Source: Arundinibacter roseus (GTDB taxonomy: Bacteria > Bacteroidota > Bacteroidia > Cytophagales > Spirosomataceae). Taken from it: 64,000 nt of DNA. Position numbers and translations under genes: made by a program. Where the stretch lies: positions 121,403-185,402 of the forward strand of contig NZ_SMJU01000011.1 of assembly GCF_004348825.1 (NCBI RefSeq), in the 5' to 3' direction. Below are positions 47,686 to 55,699 of this stretch, one piece after another; position 1 is the stretch's first letter; each line of letters starts with the position of its first letter. Under the pieces are notes generated by a model. The model searched no databases. It was not told where the DNA came from and worked only from the letters and a program-made list of their open reading frames with translations.

Positions 47686-47753
47686 TCAATTGCGGGTATA
47701 CTTCATATTGAGGTATAACCGCAATTGAGTTTCGTATATGTAGATGTTAGCGG
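47686..47753 (+). other. Cassette-row leader B: hairpin plus GTTAGCGG core
   Basis: TCAATTGCGG (47686-47695) pairs with CCGCAATTGA (47719-47728), a longer stem than in leader A. Seventeen bases later GTTAGCGG (47746-47753) marks the start of cassette B1; its complement CCGCTAAC opens the attC-like site at the other end of that cassette. Confidence 0.55.
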
Positions 47754-47794
47754 TAATTATAACGGACGACACTACAACACCAATAATTTGACAA

Positions 47795-48034
47795 ATGACA
47801 CTACCGAAAGACAGAGTAATAATTGCTAGTGATGTAAGCGACAGAGACGGAGTTGGCGTTGAAATTTACCGTGACGACAAATTAGTAATTGAAATATTCC
47901 GTGACGACACAAAACGCACAAGGACTGTTACGCTTTACCAACAAGACATTTCATTAGACTTGCTTGAAGAAAGTATTCAAACTTTTAAGAAAGAAATTCC
48001 TTGGGACTTTATTGATTATGACAACTTAAAATAA
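47795..48034 (+). CDS. Small hypothetical protein (79 residues)
   Basis: I do not recognise a family. The protein is rich in charged residues (EIYRDDKLVIEIFRDDTKRTRTVTLYQQDI) with a predicted beta-rich first half, and ends IPWDFIDYDNLK. It starts 42 bp after the cassette core and is followed 8 bp later by the SUKH gene, so the two probably form one cassette operon. A toxin-immunity or similar partner role is possible but unsupported. Confidence 0.65.
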   Translation: MTLPKDRVIIASDVSDRDGVGVEIYRDDKLVIEIFRDDTKRTRTVTLYQQDISLDLLEESIQTFKKEIPWDFIDYDNLK

Positions 48035-48042
48035 CTCGACCA

Positions 48043-48444
48043 ATGCCTTTTCCAGTAGACATAAAATATATTAATGAAACGGAGCAAGAACTCGGACTAA
48101 TGTTTCCAGACAAATTCAAGTCGAAAATGACAAAAGAAAATGGTGGAGAATTAATGACAGAAGATGATGATTGGCAATTATTTCCGTTTTTTGATAAATC
48201 AGACAACAAAAGAATTAGTAGAACTTGTAACCATATTGGCTTAGAAACAAAACAAGCAAAAGAATGGGAGAACTTTCCGAATAATGGTGTTGCAATTGCC
48301 TCAAATGGTTGTGGTAACTTTTTAGTATTACTGCCGACAGAAGAAAATGGGAAAAAATTAAGTGACGAAATTTTTATGTGGTTTCACGAGACTGGACAAA
48401 CAGAAAAAGTAGCAGACAATATTGACGAACTAAATGAAGACTGA
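48043..48444 (+). CDS. SMI1/KNR4 (SUKH) family protein
   Basis: A 133-residue SUKH-fold protein: INETEQELGLMFPDKFKSKMTKENGGEL at the front, WQLFPFFDKSD, ASNGCGNFLVLLP and IFMWFHETGQ. SUKH proteins are usually immunity proteins against contact-delivered nuclease or deaminase toxins, and are often orphaned in accessory clusters. No toxin gene is nearby. It shares cassette B1 with the 79-residue protein. Confidence 0.85.
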   Translation: MPFPVDIKYINETEQELGLMFPDKFKSKMTKENGGELMTEDDDWQLFPFFDKSDNKRISRTCNHIGLETKQAKEWENFPNNGVAIASNGCGNFLVLLPTEENGKKLSDEIFMWFHETGQTEKVADNIDELNED

Positions 48445-48455
48445 AAGAATAACTA

Positions 48456-48589
48456 CCGCTAACAGCACCTACACGCAAGTGGGGGTTCAGTACTTCTACG
48501 AAAGTGAAGTGCTAAATCCAAGTTCTGTACATTTAATGAAGTTCAGTGCTAAAAATCCCCACCTTCGCAAAGCTGCCGGGCGTTAGCGG
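48456..48589 (+). other. attC-like site B1
   Basis: A 134-bp element. The ends CCGCTAAC (48456-48463) and GTTAGCGG (48582-48589) are perfect complements; GTGGGG (48479-48484) pairs with CCCCAC (48557-48562). Inside are AGTACTTCTACG and two AGTGCTAAA motifs related to the internal motifs of the other sites. Confidence 0.6.
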
Positions 48590-48612
48590 CTCATTTTAAA
48601 AAGACAAACAAT

Positions 48613-50049
48613 ATGACAATAACTAAAACAACATTTTTTATAGTAATTACGGTATTTGTTCACGGAATTGCATTTTCGCAAAATTCAACAGTGACCAGTG
48701 ATAAAATACTAACGAAACAGCAAGCCATTGAAGACTATAGTATTTTATATTCATCACTTATCCATTACCATCCAAATCCGTTTCTATACCTTGCTGAAAA
48801 TGATTTTAAGGCATATTATGAAACACAAAAATCAAATATACCTGACAGCCTTAGTGAGTTGGAGTTTTATTATTTATCAAGCCAACTTACCTCACAAGTA
48901 AAATGCGGGCATACGTTCGCTAAGCCATCAAAAGAATGGTACACTTCGGTAAATGGGAAAAATGTCCAATTGCCTTTTGATGTAAGAATAATTGAAGATA
49001 GAATTTTTATTTCTAGTATGACAAAAGATTCTTTTCAATTTAATAGCAACGATGAGATATTAAGTATAAATAATATTCCTGCAAAAAATATTTTACAAAA
49101 AATGTCAACAATGCAAGAAAGAGATGGACTGACAGAAGCATTTTTATATCCAGTGATTGAAAAAAGATTTAGACCATACCTTTTGTTTATTTTGGGTGTT
49201 CAAAATGAGTATTTGATTGAGTACAAAACAAAATCAAGTGAAATAAAAAGGACAACCGTTCTTCCAACTAATAAGAAATTGCAAGTAATAAATAAACCTG
49301 AACTACCTTTTAATTTCAAAAAGATAATTGAGAACAATTGGAGTTCTTTTAGTTTCGATTCCACAACAAATTTAGCATATCTTAAAATTGATAATTTTAG
49401 CGACAGAAAAGAATTTAAAAAGTACTATGAATCTGTTTTTAAATTTTTGAAACAAAAGAAAGATGCAAATCTAATTATCGATTTAAGAGATAATCCAGGA
49501 GGTTTCTTTAGAAATGGAAATAACTTTTTGACTTTTTTGACACCGACAAAATTCGATTTGAAACTTAATAGACCCAAAATTATAAAGGAAAAGAATAAAT
49601 ACGTAACCATGTCATTCGTGAATACGTTAACGAAATTTGCTTTTTCACTAAAACCCTCTAAATATAGAATAAAAGGGAGGTCAACCACTACATTTACCTT
49701 CAAACCAAGTAAATATTTATTTGAAGGAAAAGTAAATATCATTACTAATGGAGGTACGTTTTCCCAAGCGTCTTTGGTTACAGCTCAATTAAAAGAACAC
49801 GGTGCAATATTGTTTGGTCAAGAAACAGGAGGAGCAGAAATTGAATGTAATGGAATTCTCTTTTACGATCTTGAATTACCTAGTTCAATGATTCAGGTAC
49901 GTATTCCTGTGAATAATGTAAAATCAAATTCAACCAAGGGACAGTTTGGTTATGGTGTTAAGCCAAATTATCCAATTTTACCAAAATTAGACGGTTCAAT
50001 TGACAACACTCTAGAAGAAGTAATTAAAGTAATTAGGAATGAAAAATAA
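48613..50049 (+). CDS. S41-family peptidase, secreted
   Basis: A 478-residue exported protein (signal ending IAFSQ). A PDZ-like region lies around residues 120-170 (NDEILSINNIPAKNIL). The S41 protease core has NLIIDLRDNPGGFFRNG, the nucleophile Ser in TNGGTFSQASLVTAQ and HGAILFGQETGG. Substrate unknown. It is the single gene of cassette B2, AT-rich; it starts 23 bp after site B1 and ends 18 bp before the arm of site B2. Confidence 0.88.
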   Translation: MTITKTTFFIVITVFVHGIAFSQNSTVTSDKILTKQQAIEDYSILYSSLIHYHPNPFLYLAENDFKAYYETQKSNIPDSLSELEFYYLSSQLTSQVKCGHTFAKPSKEWYTSVNGKNVQLPFDVRIIEDRIFISSMTKDSFQFNSNDEILSINNIPAKNILQKMSTMQERDGLTEAFLYPVIEKRFRPYLLFILGVQNEYLIEYKTKSSEIKRTTVLPTNKKLQVINKPELPFNFKKIIENNWSSFSFDSTTNLAYLKIDNFSDRKEFKKYYESVFKFLKQKKDANLIIDLRDNPGGFFRNGNNFLTFLTPTKFDLKLNRPKIIKEKNKYVTMSFVNTLTKFAFSLKPSKYRIKGRSTTTFTFKPSKYLFEGKVNIITNGGTFSQASLVTAQLKEHGAILFGQETGGAEIECNGILFYDLELPSSMIQVRIPVNNVKSNSTKGQFGYGVKPNYPILPKLDGSIDNTLEEVIKVIRNEK

Positions 50050-50057
50050 AAACGAAG

Positions 50058-50190
50058 GCACAACAAAGTATTGGCAAAAAAGCGGGTTTAGGGCTTCGGA
50101 TGAACATTTGTAATAACATCAACAATAGTGCTTCGTATCAACCTTAGTGGTAAAAGTCCGCTTCTTCGCCAATACTCAACCGTTGACCGT
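50058..50190 (+). other. attC-like site B2
   Basis: AGTATTGGC (50067-50075) pairs perfectly with GCCAATACT (50168-50176); a symmetric five-base bulge is followed by AGCGG (50081-50085) pairing with CCGCT (50158-50162). The ends are GCACAAC and GTTGACC. Inside is AGTGCTTCGTATCAAC (50127-50142). The layout arm-bulge-GCGG is shared with C1 and C2. Confidence 0.65.
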
Positions 50191-50263
50191 CATTGTAAAA
50201 GACGAGATAGCAAACATAACAACTTGCAAATGACAGAGTAGAAACAAAAAAAGAAAGGTAAAT

Positions 50264-50842
50264 ATGAGAAAAGTAATTTCATTTATGCACATAACTCTTG
50301 ACGGTTATGTTTCAGGACCAAATGGAGAACTCAATTGGGCAAAAGTTGACCAGGAACTATTTGGCTATGTTGGAAATCGAATTAAAAATGGTGACACAGC
50401 TCTTTATGGACGAACAACTTACCAAATGATGGAAGGTTATTGGCCAACCGCTGGCGACAAACCTAATGCAACCAAACACGACATTGAACATTCAAAATGG
50501 TATAATAACGTTCACAAAATCGTTTTATCAAAAACCCTCCATGGCACAGACAAGCCAAACACGACGATCATAAGTGATAACATTGTTGACCAAATAAATG
50601 AAATCAAAAAACATAAAGGTGAAGAAATTTTACTTTTTGGTAGTCCGACAGCAACTCATTCGCTGATTCAACTAAATTTAATAGACGGCTTTTGGTTGTT
50701 CGTAAACCCTATCATTCTTGGACGAGGTGTTTCACTATATAATGACATTAATGTCAAAATAAACTTGAAACTTTTGCCGACAACTCGACAATTTAGCAAT
50801 GGTGTAACTGAACTAAATTATGAAGTTGATAGAACGATATAA
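50264..50842 (+). CDS. RibD C-terminal-domain (dihydrofolate reductase-like) protein
   Basis: A 192-residue NADPH-dependent reductase-fold protein. MRKVISFMHITLDGYVSGPNGELNWAKVD, GDTALYGRTTYQMMEGYWPTA, KIVLSKTL, GEEILLFGSPTATHSLIQLNLIDGFWLFVNPIILGRG are typical. Physiological substrate unknown; members are common in accessory cassettes. Single gene of cassette B3. Confidence 0.92.
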   Translation: MRKVISFMHITLDGYVSGPNGELNWAKVDQELFGYVGNRIKNGDTALYGRTTYQMMEGYWPTAGDKPNATKHDIEHSKWYNNVHKIVLSKTLHGTDKPNTTIISDNIVDQINEIKKHKGEEILLFGSPTATHSLIQLNLIDGFWLFVNPIILGRGVSLYNDINVKINLKLLPTTRQFSNGVTELNYEVDRTI

Positions 50843-50876
50843 ATGAGTACAAACCGCCCAAGCAAAAAAACAACGA

Positions 50877-50925
50877 ACCGCCAACATTACCTGCACTCAA
50901 GCAGAGGTTTAGTGCTTCGTAGAGT
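50877..50925 (+). other. attC-like half-site B3 (truncated)
   Basis: ACCGCCAAC (50877-50885), CTGCACTCAAGCAGAGG and TTTAGTGCTTCGTAGAG form the left half of a site. No complementary right arm was found in the 310 bp that follow; that stretch (50926-51240) holds only a 100-codon frame without features. The row is broken here, as at A3. Confidence 0.5.
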
Positions 50926-51240
50926 GGATGCCGGTTTCCTATTCTTTGAGGGGCGTCGGTTTCACCTAGTGGTCCACCCAGGACTTAATCAACAAGGGAT
51001 ACTTTTTTCGGTGCCGCCAGGCCCTTTTCTCATCAAATTCAATAGACAAATAAGGCTGGTTGGTACGAATCTGAGGGATGATGCATGGTTGAATCTGGGT
51101 CCTGGCGAATACGGCCGCAATTGCGGTCTTTGTTTTTTTGCATGAATGCGTCTGTTAGGGTTTTCAATTTAGTTATTTTTTACTCACACATCGGTGATAT
51201 AATTGATTTTACAGTCACTTAAAAATCTAAAATTTGAAAA

Positions 51241-52125
51241 TTACTCGACACCTAGCTGAGCTTTGGCACCATTTATATGGACTTCATCTTGGGTTTCCAG
51301 TGCAAAATAACCATAAGCCAAGGGTGCAGCCTCTGCACGTTCAACAGACTGTTCAAAAATCTTATCCCATATTCTGCCTCCTTGTTTTTGGTATTCCAAA
51401 ATTAAAGCTTTGAGACTCTCTTCTCCGAAGACTGTATAATGTCCCGAAAAATCTTGTGATATATCACTGATTTGTGCTGTTGACCAGTCAATAATGCCAC
51501 AAACATTTCCATTGGCATCTGTAAGTACATGTCCTGCATACAAATCACCATGGATGAATTTTGTAAAATTTGGCCAAAGCGCATCAGTATCTATCCACTT
51601 TTGATAACGCTTTTCCAGGTTATAGCTTATACCAATTTCAGTTTTTACAAGGTGTAAACGCTCCGAAATCTCGCTTCGCAGACTTTCTGGTGTAGCAACT
51701 TTAAGTCCATTTGATTCAACTTCCTGGTTCGGAATAGCGTGAAGTTGCACCAAAACCTTAGCCAATGAAGTTGTATAATTTGGACGATCTTTATCCATAT
51801 TCCAGGTAACCTCGTAAGTTTCAGCGTCATAAGTTAAAGCGGGTTTCCCATTCAATAAAGGATACGCTACCAATTCATCTGTTGCAATTTTCCAATCAGG
51901 AACTTGTACAGAAAGATGCCTGGTAACCAATTGAAGAATTCGTTTTTCTCTGTCAATTTGTTCTCCCAGGTCGGGTCTTCTGGGAATACGCAACAACCAT
52001 TGATTTTCATCTTTGTCTGTTGCAAAACCAACTTTGAAATCTATTCCCATTTCATTGAATTTCATCTTGTCCGAAATCATTAAACCATGTCTTTCTGCAA
52101 GTTTTTGAATATCTATATTTGTCAT
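51241..52125 (-). CDS. Macrolide 2'-phosphotransferase-like protein (Mph family)
   Basis: A 294-residue APH-fold kinase. RHGLMISDKMKFNEMGIDFKVGFATD...WLLRIPRRPD is the Mph nucleotide-binding front; FIHGDLYAGHVLTDANGN holds the catalytic Asp, and GIIDWSTAQISD the Mg-binding Asp. Mph enzymes inactivate macrolides by phosphorylating the desosamine 2'-OH with GTP. It is 41 bp downstream of an efflux gene of the Mef type, the same order as known mef-mph pairs. Activity is inferred. Confidence 0.85.
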   Translation of the reverse strand: MTNIDIQKLAERHGLMISDKMKFNEMGIDFKVGFATDKDENQWLLRIPRRPDLGEQIDREKRILQLVTRHLSVQVPDWKIATDELVAYPLLNGKPALTYDAETYEVTWNMDKDRPNYTTSLAKVLVQLHAIPNQEVESNGLKVATPESLRSEISERLHLVKTEIGISYNLEKRYQKWIDTDALWPNFTKFIHGDLYAGHVLTDANGNVCGIIDWSTAQISDISQDFSGHYTVFGEESLKALILEYQKQGGRIWDKIFEQSVERAEAAPLAYGYFALETQDEVHINGAKAQLGVE

Positions 52126-52166
52126 TTTCTATTGATTTTATTTGTTAAACTATTAATTTAAGCCTA

Positions 52167-53372
52167 TCATTTATCCAACTGCATGAGTGTAGGTGAACAA
52201 AACGAAAGTAGCCCTACTGCAATAGCAAGACATCCGCTTATGATAAATGTGCTATTTACACTCGAATTTTCTGCAATTAATCCGGTTAGTAATAAACCAA
52301 TAATGCTAGGCAACACTGCCAAACTGTAATATAGAGAAAAGACCCGCCCCAGCATTTCAGGTTTTACTGCTATTTGAACAATTGCAGTAAAACAAGCGTA
52401 AAACACTGATAAACTGACACCTCCAATTGCTGTTACCAGAATAAATCCAATAAACCATTCATTAGGAAAAACTCCGCTTAAAAGGAAGGTAAGCCCCAGT
52501 AAGATGTACATGAAATTTACTAATACGACTTTTGATATCCCAATTTTATAAATGCCTAAAACAGCTCCACCAATCAACATACCTCCTCCCCAAACGATCT
52601 CAATAAGCCCCATTTCCCATTTTCCTCCTCCATAATGACCGGTGGTCAATAGTGGAAACATAATTGCTGAAGGCATGATGACGAAGGTTATGGCCATTGC
52701 AAAAAGAAAAAGTGAACTCAAACCCTGGTTTTTAGATACAATGTGTAACCCATCCAAGAATTCTGCTGATATTGACCGATCAGAAGTTTTCTTAACCGTA
52801 TCTGGAATTATTACCATCATAAGTGCAGAAATTGCCAATAATGCGCCAATCAAATCCAGATATAAAACATCTGAAATGGGCAATATGGCGATTGCCAATG
52901 TACCAAGTGCGGGACCGCCAATACTACAAATGGAATGTAGCAATTGGTTGATCCCCGCAACTCTTAGCATTTCTTTTGGCGGTACAATTAGCGGAGCTAA
53001 AGCTTGTAGTGCCGGTGAATGAAAGGCATTTCCAACCGAACGTAACCCCAGCAGGATATACATCCATATTAGATTTACTGTTTCACTTTTGAGAATAAAT
53101 ATCAGGACAATAGCACATAGGGCTATGAAGGTATCAGAAGCAATCATGATACGCTTTCGGTTAATACGGTCTATATATACTCCTGCAAATGGGCCAATTA
53201 GTGCTTGCGGTAGCATACCAGCTATACCAGCATACGCTAAAATTTCTGCCGATTGATATTCCAGACTTAGCCATATGACACTGGCGAACTGAACTGCGTA
53301 ACTTGTTATCATTGAAACAAATTGCCCAGCCCATATATAAATATAGGTGTTAAACCATTTTTGGTTCCCCAT
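52167..53372 (-). CDS. MFS efflux transporter, Mef-like
   Basis: A 401-residue, 12-helix major facilitator. IWAGQFVSMITSYAVQFASVIWL, LIGPFAGVYIDRINRKRIMIASD (MFS motif A) and the later GVSLSVFYACFTAIVQIAVKPEMLGRVFSL fit Mef(A)/Mef(C)-type macrolide exporters. The mph-like gene follows in the same direction, so this looks like a two-gene resistance operon. Substrate assignment is by pairing. Confidence 0.82.
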   Translation of the reverse strand: MGNQKWFNTYIYIWAGQFVSMITSYAVQFASVIWLSLEYQSAEILAYAGIAGMLPQALIGPFAGVYIDRINRKRIMIASDTFIALCAIVLIFILKSETVNLIWMYILLGLRSVGNAFHSPALQALAPLIVPPKEMLRVAGINQLLHSICSIGGPALGTLAIAILPISDVLYLDLIGALLAISALMMVIIPDTVKKTSDRSISAEFLDGLHIVSKNQGLSSLFLFAMAITFVIMPSAIMFPLLTTGHYGGGKWEMGLIEIVWGGGMLIGGAVLGIYKIGISKVVLVNFMYILLGLTFLLSGVFPNEWFIGFILVTAIGGVSLSVFYACFTAIVQIAVKPEMLGRVFSLYYSLAVLPSIIGLLLTGLIAENSSVNSTFIISGCLAIAVGLLSFCSPTLMQLDK

Positions 53373-53925
53373 GAAATAAACTTGATTAAATTATACAACA
53401 ATAAAAGTATAGCGCTGAGAAGTGCTATCTAAAAAAATATGGGTGTTTTGAGAGTTACCCTATTATTTTATCCAAGGCTTAGCCATCTGTTGTATAACTT
53501 TCTGGAAATATGCGATCAAAGGTAGAAAATAATATTTTAAAATAGACAAAGTTAACAGACAGAATTTGGATTTTCAGATTCAGACCCAAAGCACAAAATA
53601 CCAATAGTTACTTATTTTGTAGCTAAAAAAAGAGCCAACTTTTGCGAATAATACCCATGGTCTTGTGGTGTCGCATCATAAAACGATATGGAATCATACA
53701 CACAGTTGACCCTTAATCAAAGACGGGTGGATATCTATGATTTAAATGAAGAAGGGGAAGAAGATTTATCACATTTTTCACCCCTGGTAAGGGTGTAAAA
53801 TTTTACTTTGACAGGTACCCCCTGATTTTTAAGATGCCATGTTAAACCGGCGTAACGTTGAGTAGCTTTCTTATGTTTTCAATGGGCAGGTAGAGTGTTG
53901 ATTATACGTGAACTGGTACGGCTAT
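53373..53925. other. Intergenic stretch with a possible transposase scrap
   Basis: It contains the promoter of the efflux gene, read on the - strand. A 36-codon frame at 53688-53798 (MESYTQLTLNQRRVDIYDL...) faintly resembles the N-terminus of IS30-type transposases, but it is too short to be sure. No other gene is seen. Confidence 0.35.
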
Positions 53926-54966
53926 TTACCGGATGCGCTCTATAAAACGTATGATCTGTTCATTGACTATATCCGGTTCGGTCGCGTATGGATCGTGGCC
54001 ACTACGATTCAGGACTACCAACCGTTTATCCGTCGAGCTGATTCGATTCAGAAGTTCTTGCCCAACAGCGGGCGGTACAACAAAATCGTATTTTCCGAAT
54101 AAGCACAGTACAGGCAGATTGAGCCGAGGCAATAGCGCCGAAAAGGACAACTTGAAAAGTTCGGTTTCCAGTGAAGAACCGGCATATACGCTGTAAAAAT
54201 TAACCAGCCTGCTCATCAGTGAGTTGGGGGAGTATCGCAGGTCGTTGGTAGGCTCCATGCCGGGCTTGTTCACCTGATCCATGAGTTTTATGGCTTTAAA
54301 AGCATTGTCGTTGAATCGTTCCGATACCTTCGGGGAGGTACGCGGGTCATTGGCCTGGGCATAATCAAGGATTGCGGTCCATTCGGCTACATTCCTACCG
54401 GCGGTTTTTTCAGCAGTGCCGATACGGAGTTGCATGTCCTTGCTTTCGGTATCTTTTAGCGGAAAATCGGTGGCCCCATCCAGGTTGATCCAGCCATTCA
54501 CCAGCAACTGGTTGTCAGCCTGCGTCAGAAAAGCTGCCGATAAGCATCCGCCCCAACTGTGGCTGTAAAGAAAGATCCGTCGATTGGCCCCATAGCGATG
54601 CTTTAGAACTGTGATTATTTTTTTTAGATCGTCAGCAAATGTGGCCACCTTCAATACGTCGTGATTGGCCCCGCCCTGGGTTGAGCCCGCATTACGCTGA
54701 TCCCAGTAAGCAACCGCATAGCGGCTTTCGAGAGGGGCCATCCACGAGCCGTTCATGGTCTGTAGGGCATCGCTACCCGGTCCGCCGTGAACCACAAGCA
54801 GCAGGACATCCGAGACTGTGTTGCCTTCAACAAGTACGGGCATAGAAGCTCCCTGATTTTGGACAAAGAATAGATCTTTTGTTTGGGTACTAAACGTAAT
54901 TTCTTCTCGCTGGCAGCCCCACAGAACTGACAGACAAACGATTGAGATACTGAGTAAACGGATCAT
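53926..54966 (-). CDS. Alpha/beta hydrolase lipoprotein (prolyl-aminopeptidase-like)
   Basis: A 346-residue lipoprotein (lipobox VLWGC, Cys near residue 18). HGGPG (oxyanion region of the S33 peptidase family), YSHSWGG with nucleophile Ser, and C-terminal FGKYDFVVPP (Asp) and SGHDPY (His) complete the triad. S33 members cleave Pro-peptides or ester bonds; substrate unknown. Its start overlaps the stop of the upstream outer-membrane protein gene. Confidence 0.9.
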   Translation of the reverse strand: MIRLLSISIVCLSVLWGCQREEITFSTQTKDLFFVQNQGASMPVLVEGNTVSDVLLLVVHGGPGSDALQTMNGSWMAPLESRYAVAYWDQRNAGSTQGGANHDVLKVATFADDLKKIITVLKHRYGANRRIFLYSHSWGGCLSAAFLTQADNQLLVNGWINLDGATDFPLKDTESKDMQLRIGTAEKTAGRNVAEWTAILDYAQANDPRTSPKVSERFNDNAFKAIKLMDQVNKPGMEPTNDLRYSPNSLMSRLVNFYSVYAGSSLETELFKLSFSALLPRLNLPVLCLFGKYDFVVPPAVGQELLNRISSTDKRLVVLNRSGHDPYATEPDIVNEQIIRFIERIR

Positions 54967-55619
54967 TGGCGTGTTCGGATACGATGACGGAAATGTACAG
55001 ATGTTGTGGCCAACTGATAACGGAAGCCTATTTCAAGCGTGGGAGTGGGTAACGCCAGGCCATTATACGGGGCCAGGCCGGTCAGGTTCAAGTTGACCAT
55101 GTAGGCAAACGGGCGGTTTGAGCCGGGCTTTCCAAGAACTTTTCCCATACCGAAACCCAGCCCCGGCATGGCATAAAATTGCCCGGAAGCTAATACTGTT
55201 TCAACTATGCCGGCTTCTCCAACCCGGTAGGTTTCGGCACCCAAAAATGTTCGGCTCAACGCCAGACTCGATCTGAATTCTGTGATCAGGCCCCGTCCGC
55301 CTACCCGGCGAAAAATGTACTCCGCACCGGCGAATGTGTTCAGATGAAAGCCGGGGTGATAGTACATGCCTACGTAGAAGAGTACCGCCCGCTGATGGCT
55401 GTTTACCCGCCCATTGGAGCGCTGAAAATCGGTTTGGCGAATGGGTCTTTCGACCCCAACCCGAAATCCGGGATAAATACCCTGAAACAGCAGAGAACCA
55501 TGCAGCCGCAACGGTTGCTGTTCAGATTCCTGTGAAGTCGTTGTCCAGCGCTGGGCAAACAATGGACCCGAAAGAAGTACCAAAAACAGGCACTGAAGCA
55601 ATAGAATTGGAGTGTTCAT
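54963..55619 (-). CDS. Predicted outer-membrane beta-barrel protein
   Basis: About 218 residues. The start at 55619 gives a signal peptide MNTPILLLQCLFLVLLSGPLFAQ. The mature protein consists of alternating hydrophobic/aromatic strands (LHGSLLFQGIYPGFRVGVERP, FYVGMYYHPGFHLNTFAGAEY, LEIGFRYQL) of a small barrel. No family is recognised. It is translationally coupled (ATGA overlap) to the hydrolase lipoprotein, so the two probably act together at the envelope. Confidence 0.75.
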   Translation of the reverse strand: MNTPILLLQCLFLVLLSGPLFAQRWTTTSQESEQQPLRLHGSLLFQGIYPGFRVGVERPIRQTDFQRSNGRVNSHQRAVLFYVGMYYHPGFHLNTFAGAEYIFRRVGGRGLITEFRSSLALSRTFLGAETYRVGEAGIVETVLASGQFYAMPGLGFGMGKVLGKPGSNRPFAYMVNLNLTGLAPYNGLALPTPTLEIGFRYQLATTSVHFRHRIRTRQ

Positions 55620-55699
55620 GCAAAACCGGTTTTTAGAAAAATATAGCACATATTTAGTAGATTATAAGCCCTGTGTGGGTGTTGTTTTGGCCACGAAAA

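Larger units (their letters stand above)
46584..47745. repeat. 1.16-kb direct repeat, copy 2
   Basis: Second copy of 40080-41238, same orientation. The DM13 gene, the phage-gene remnant and the leader are in the same order. Differences are scattered single bases plus a more divergent first 90 bp. It ends at the GTTAGCGG core (47746), where cassette B1 begins. Copies 1 and 2 flank about 5.3 kb that recombination between them could delete. Confidence 0.9.

Noticed and set aside
50843..51145. 100-codon frame after the RibD-like gene
   Set aside because: It runs through the half-site B3 and has no family features or codon pattern of a gene.
53688..53798. IS30 transposase gene
   Set aside because: Only 36 codons with a faint N-terminal resemblance; mentioned in the intergenic entry but not called.
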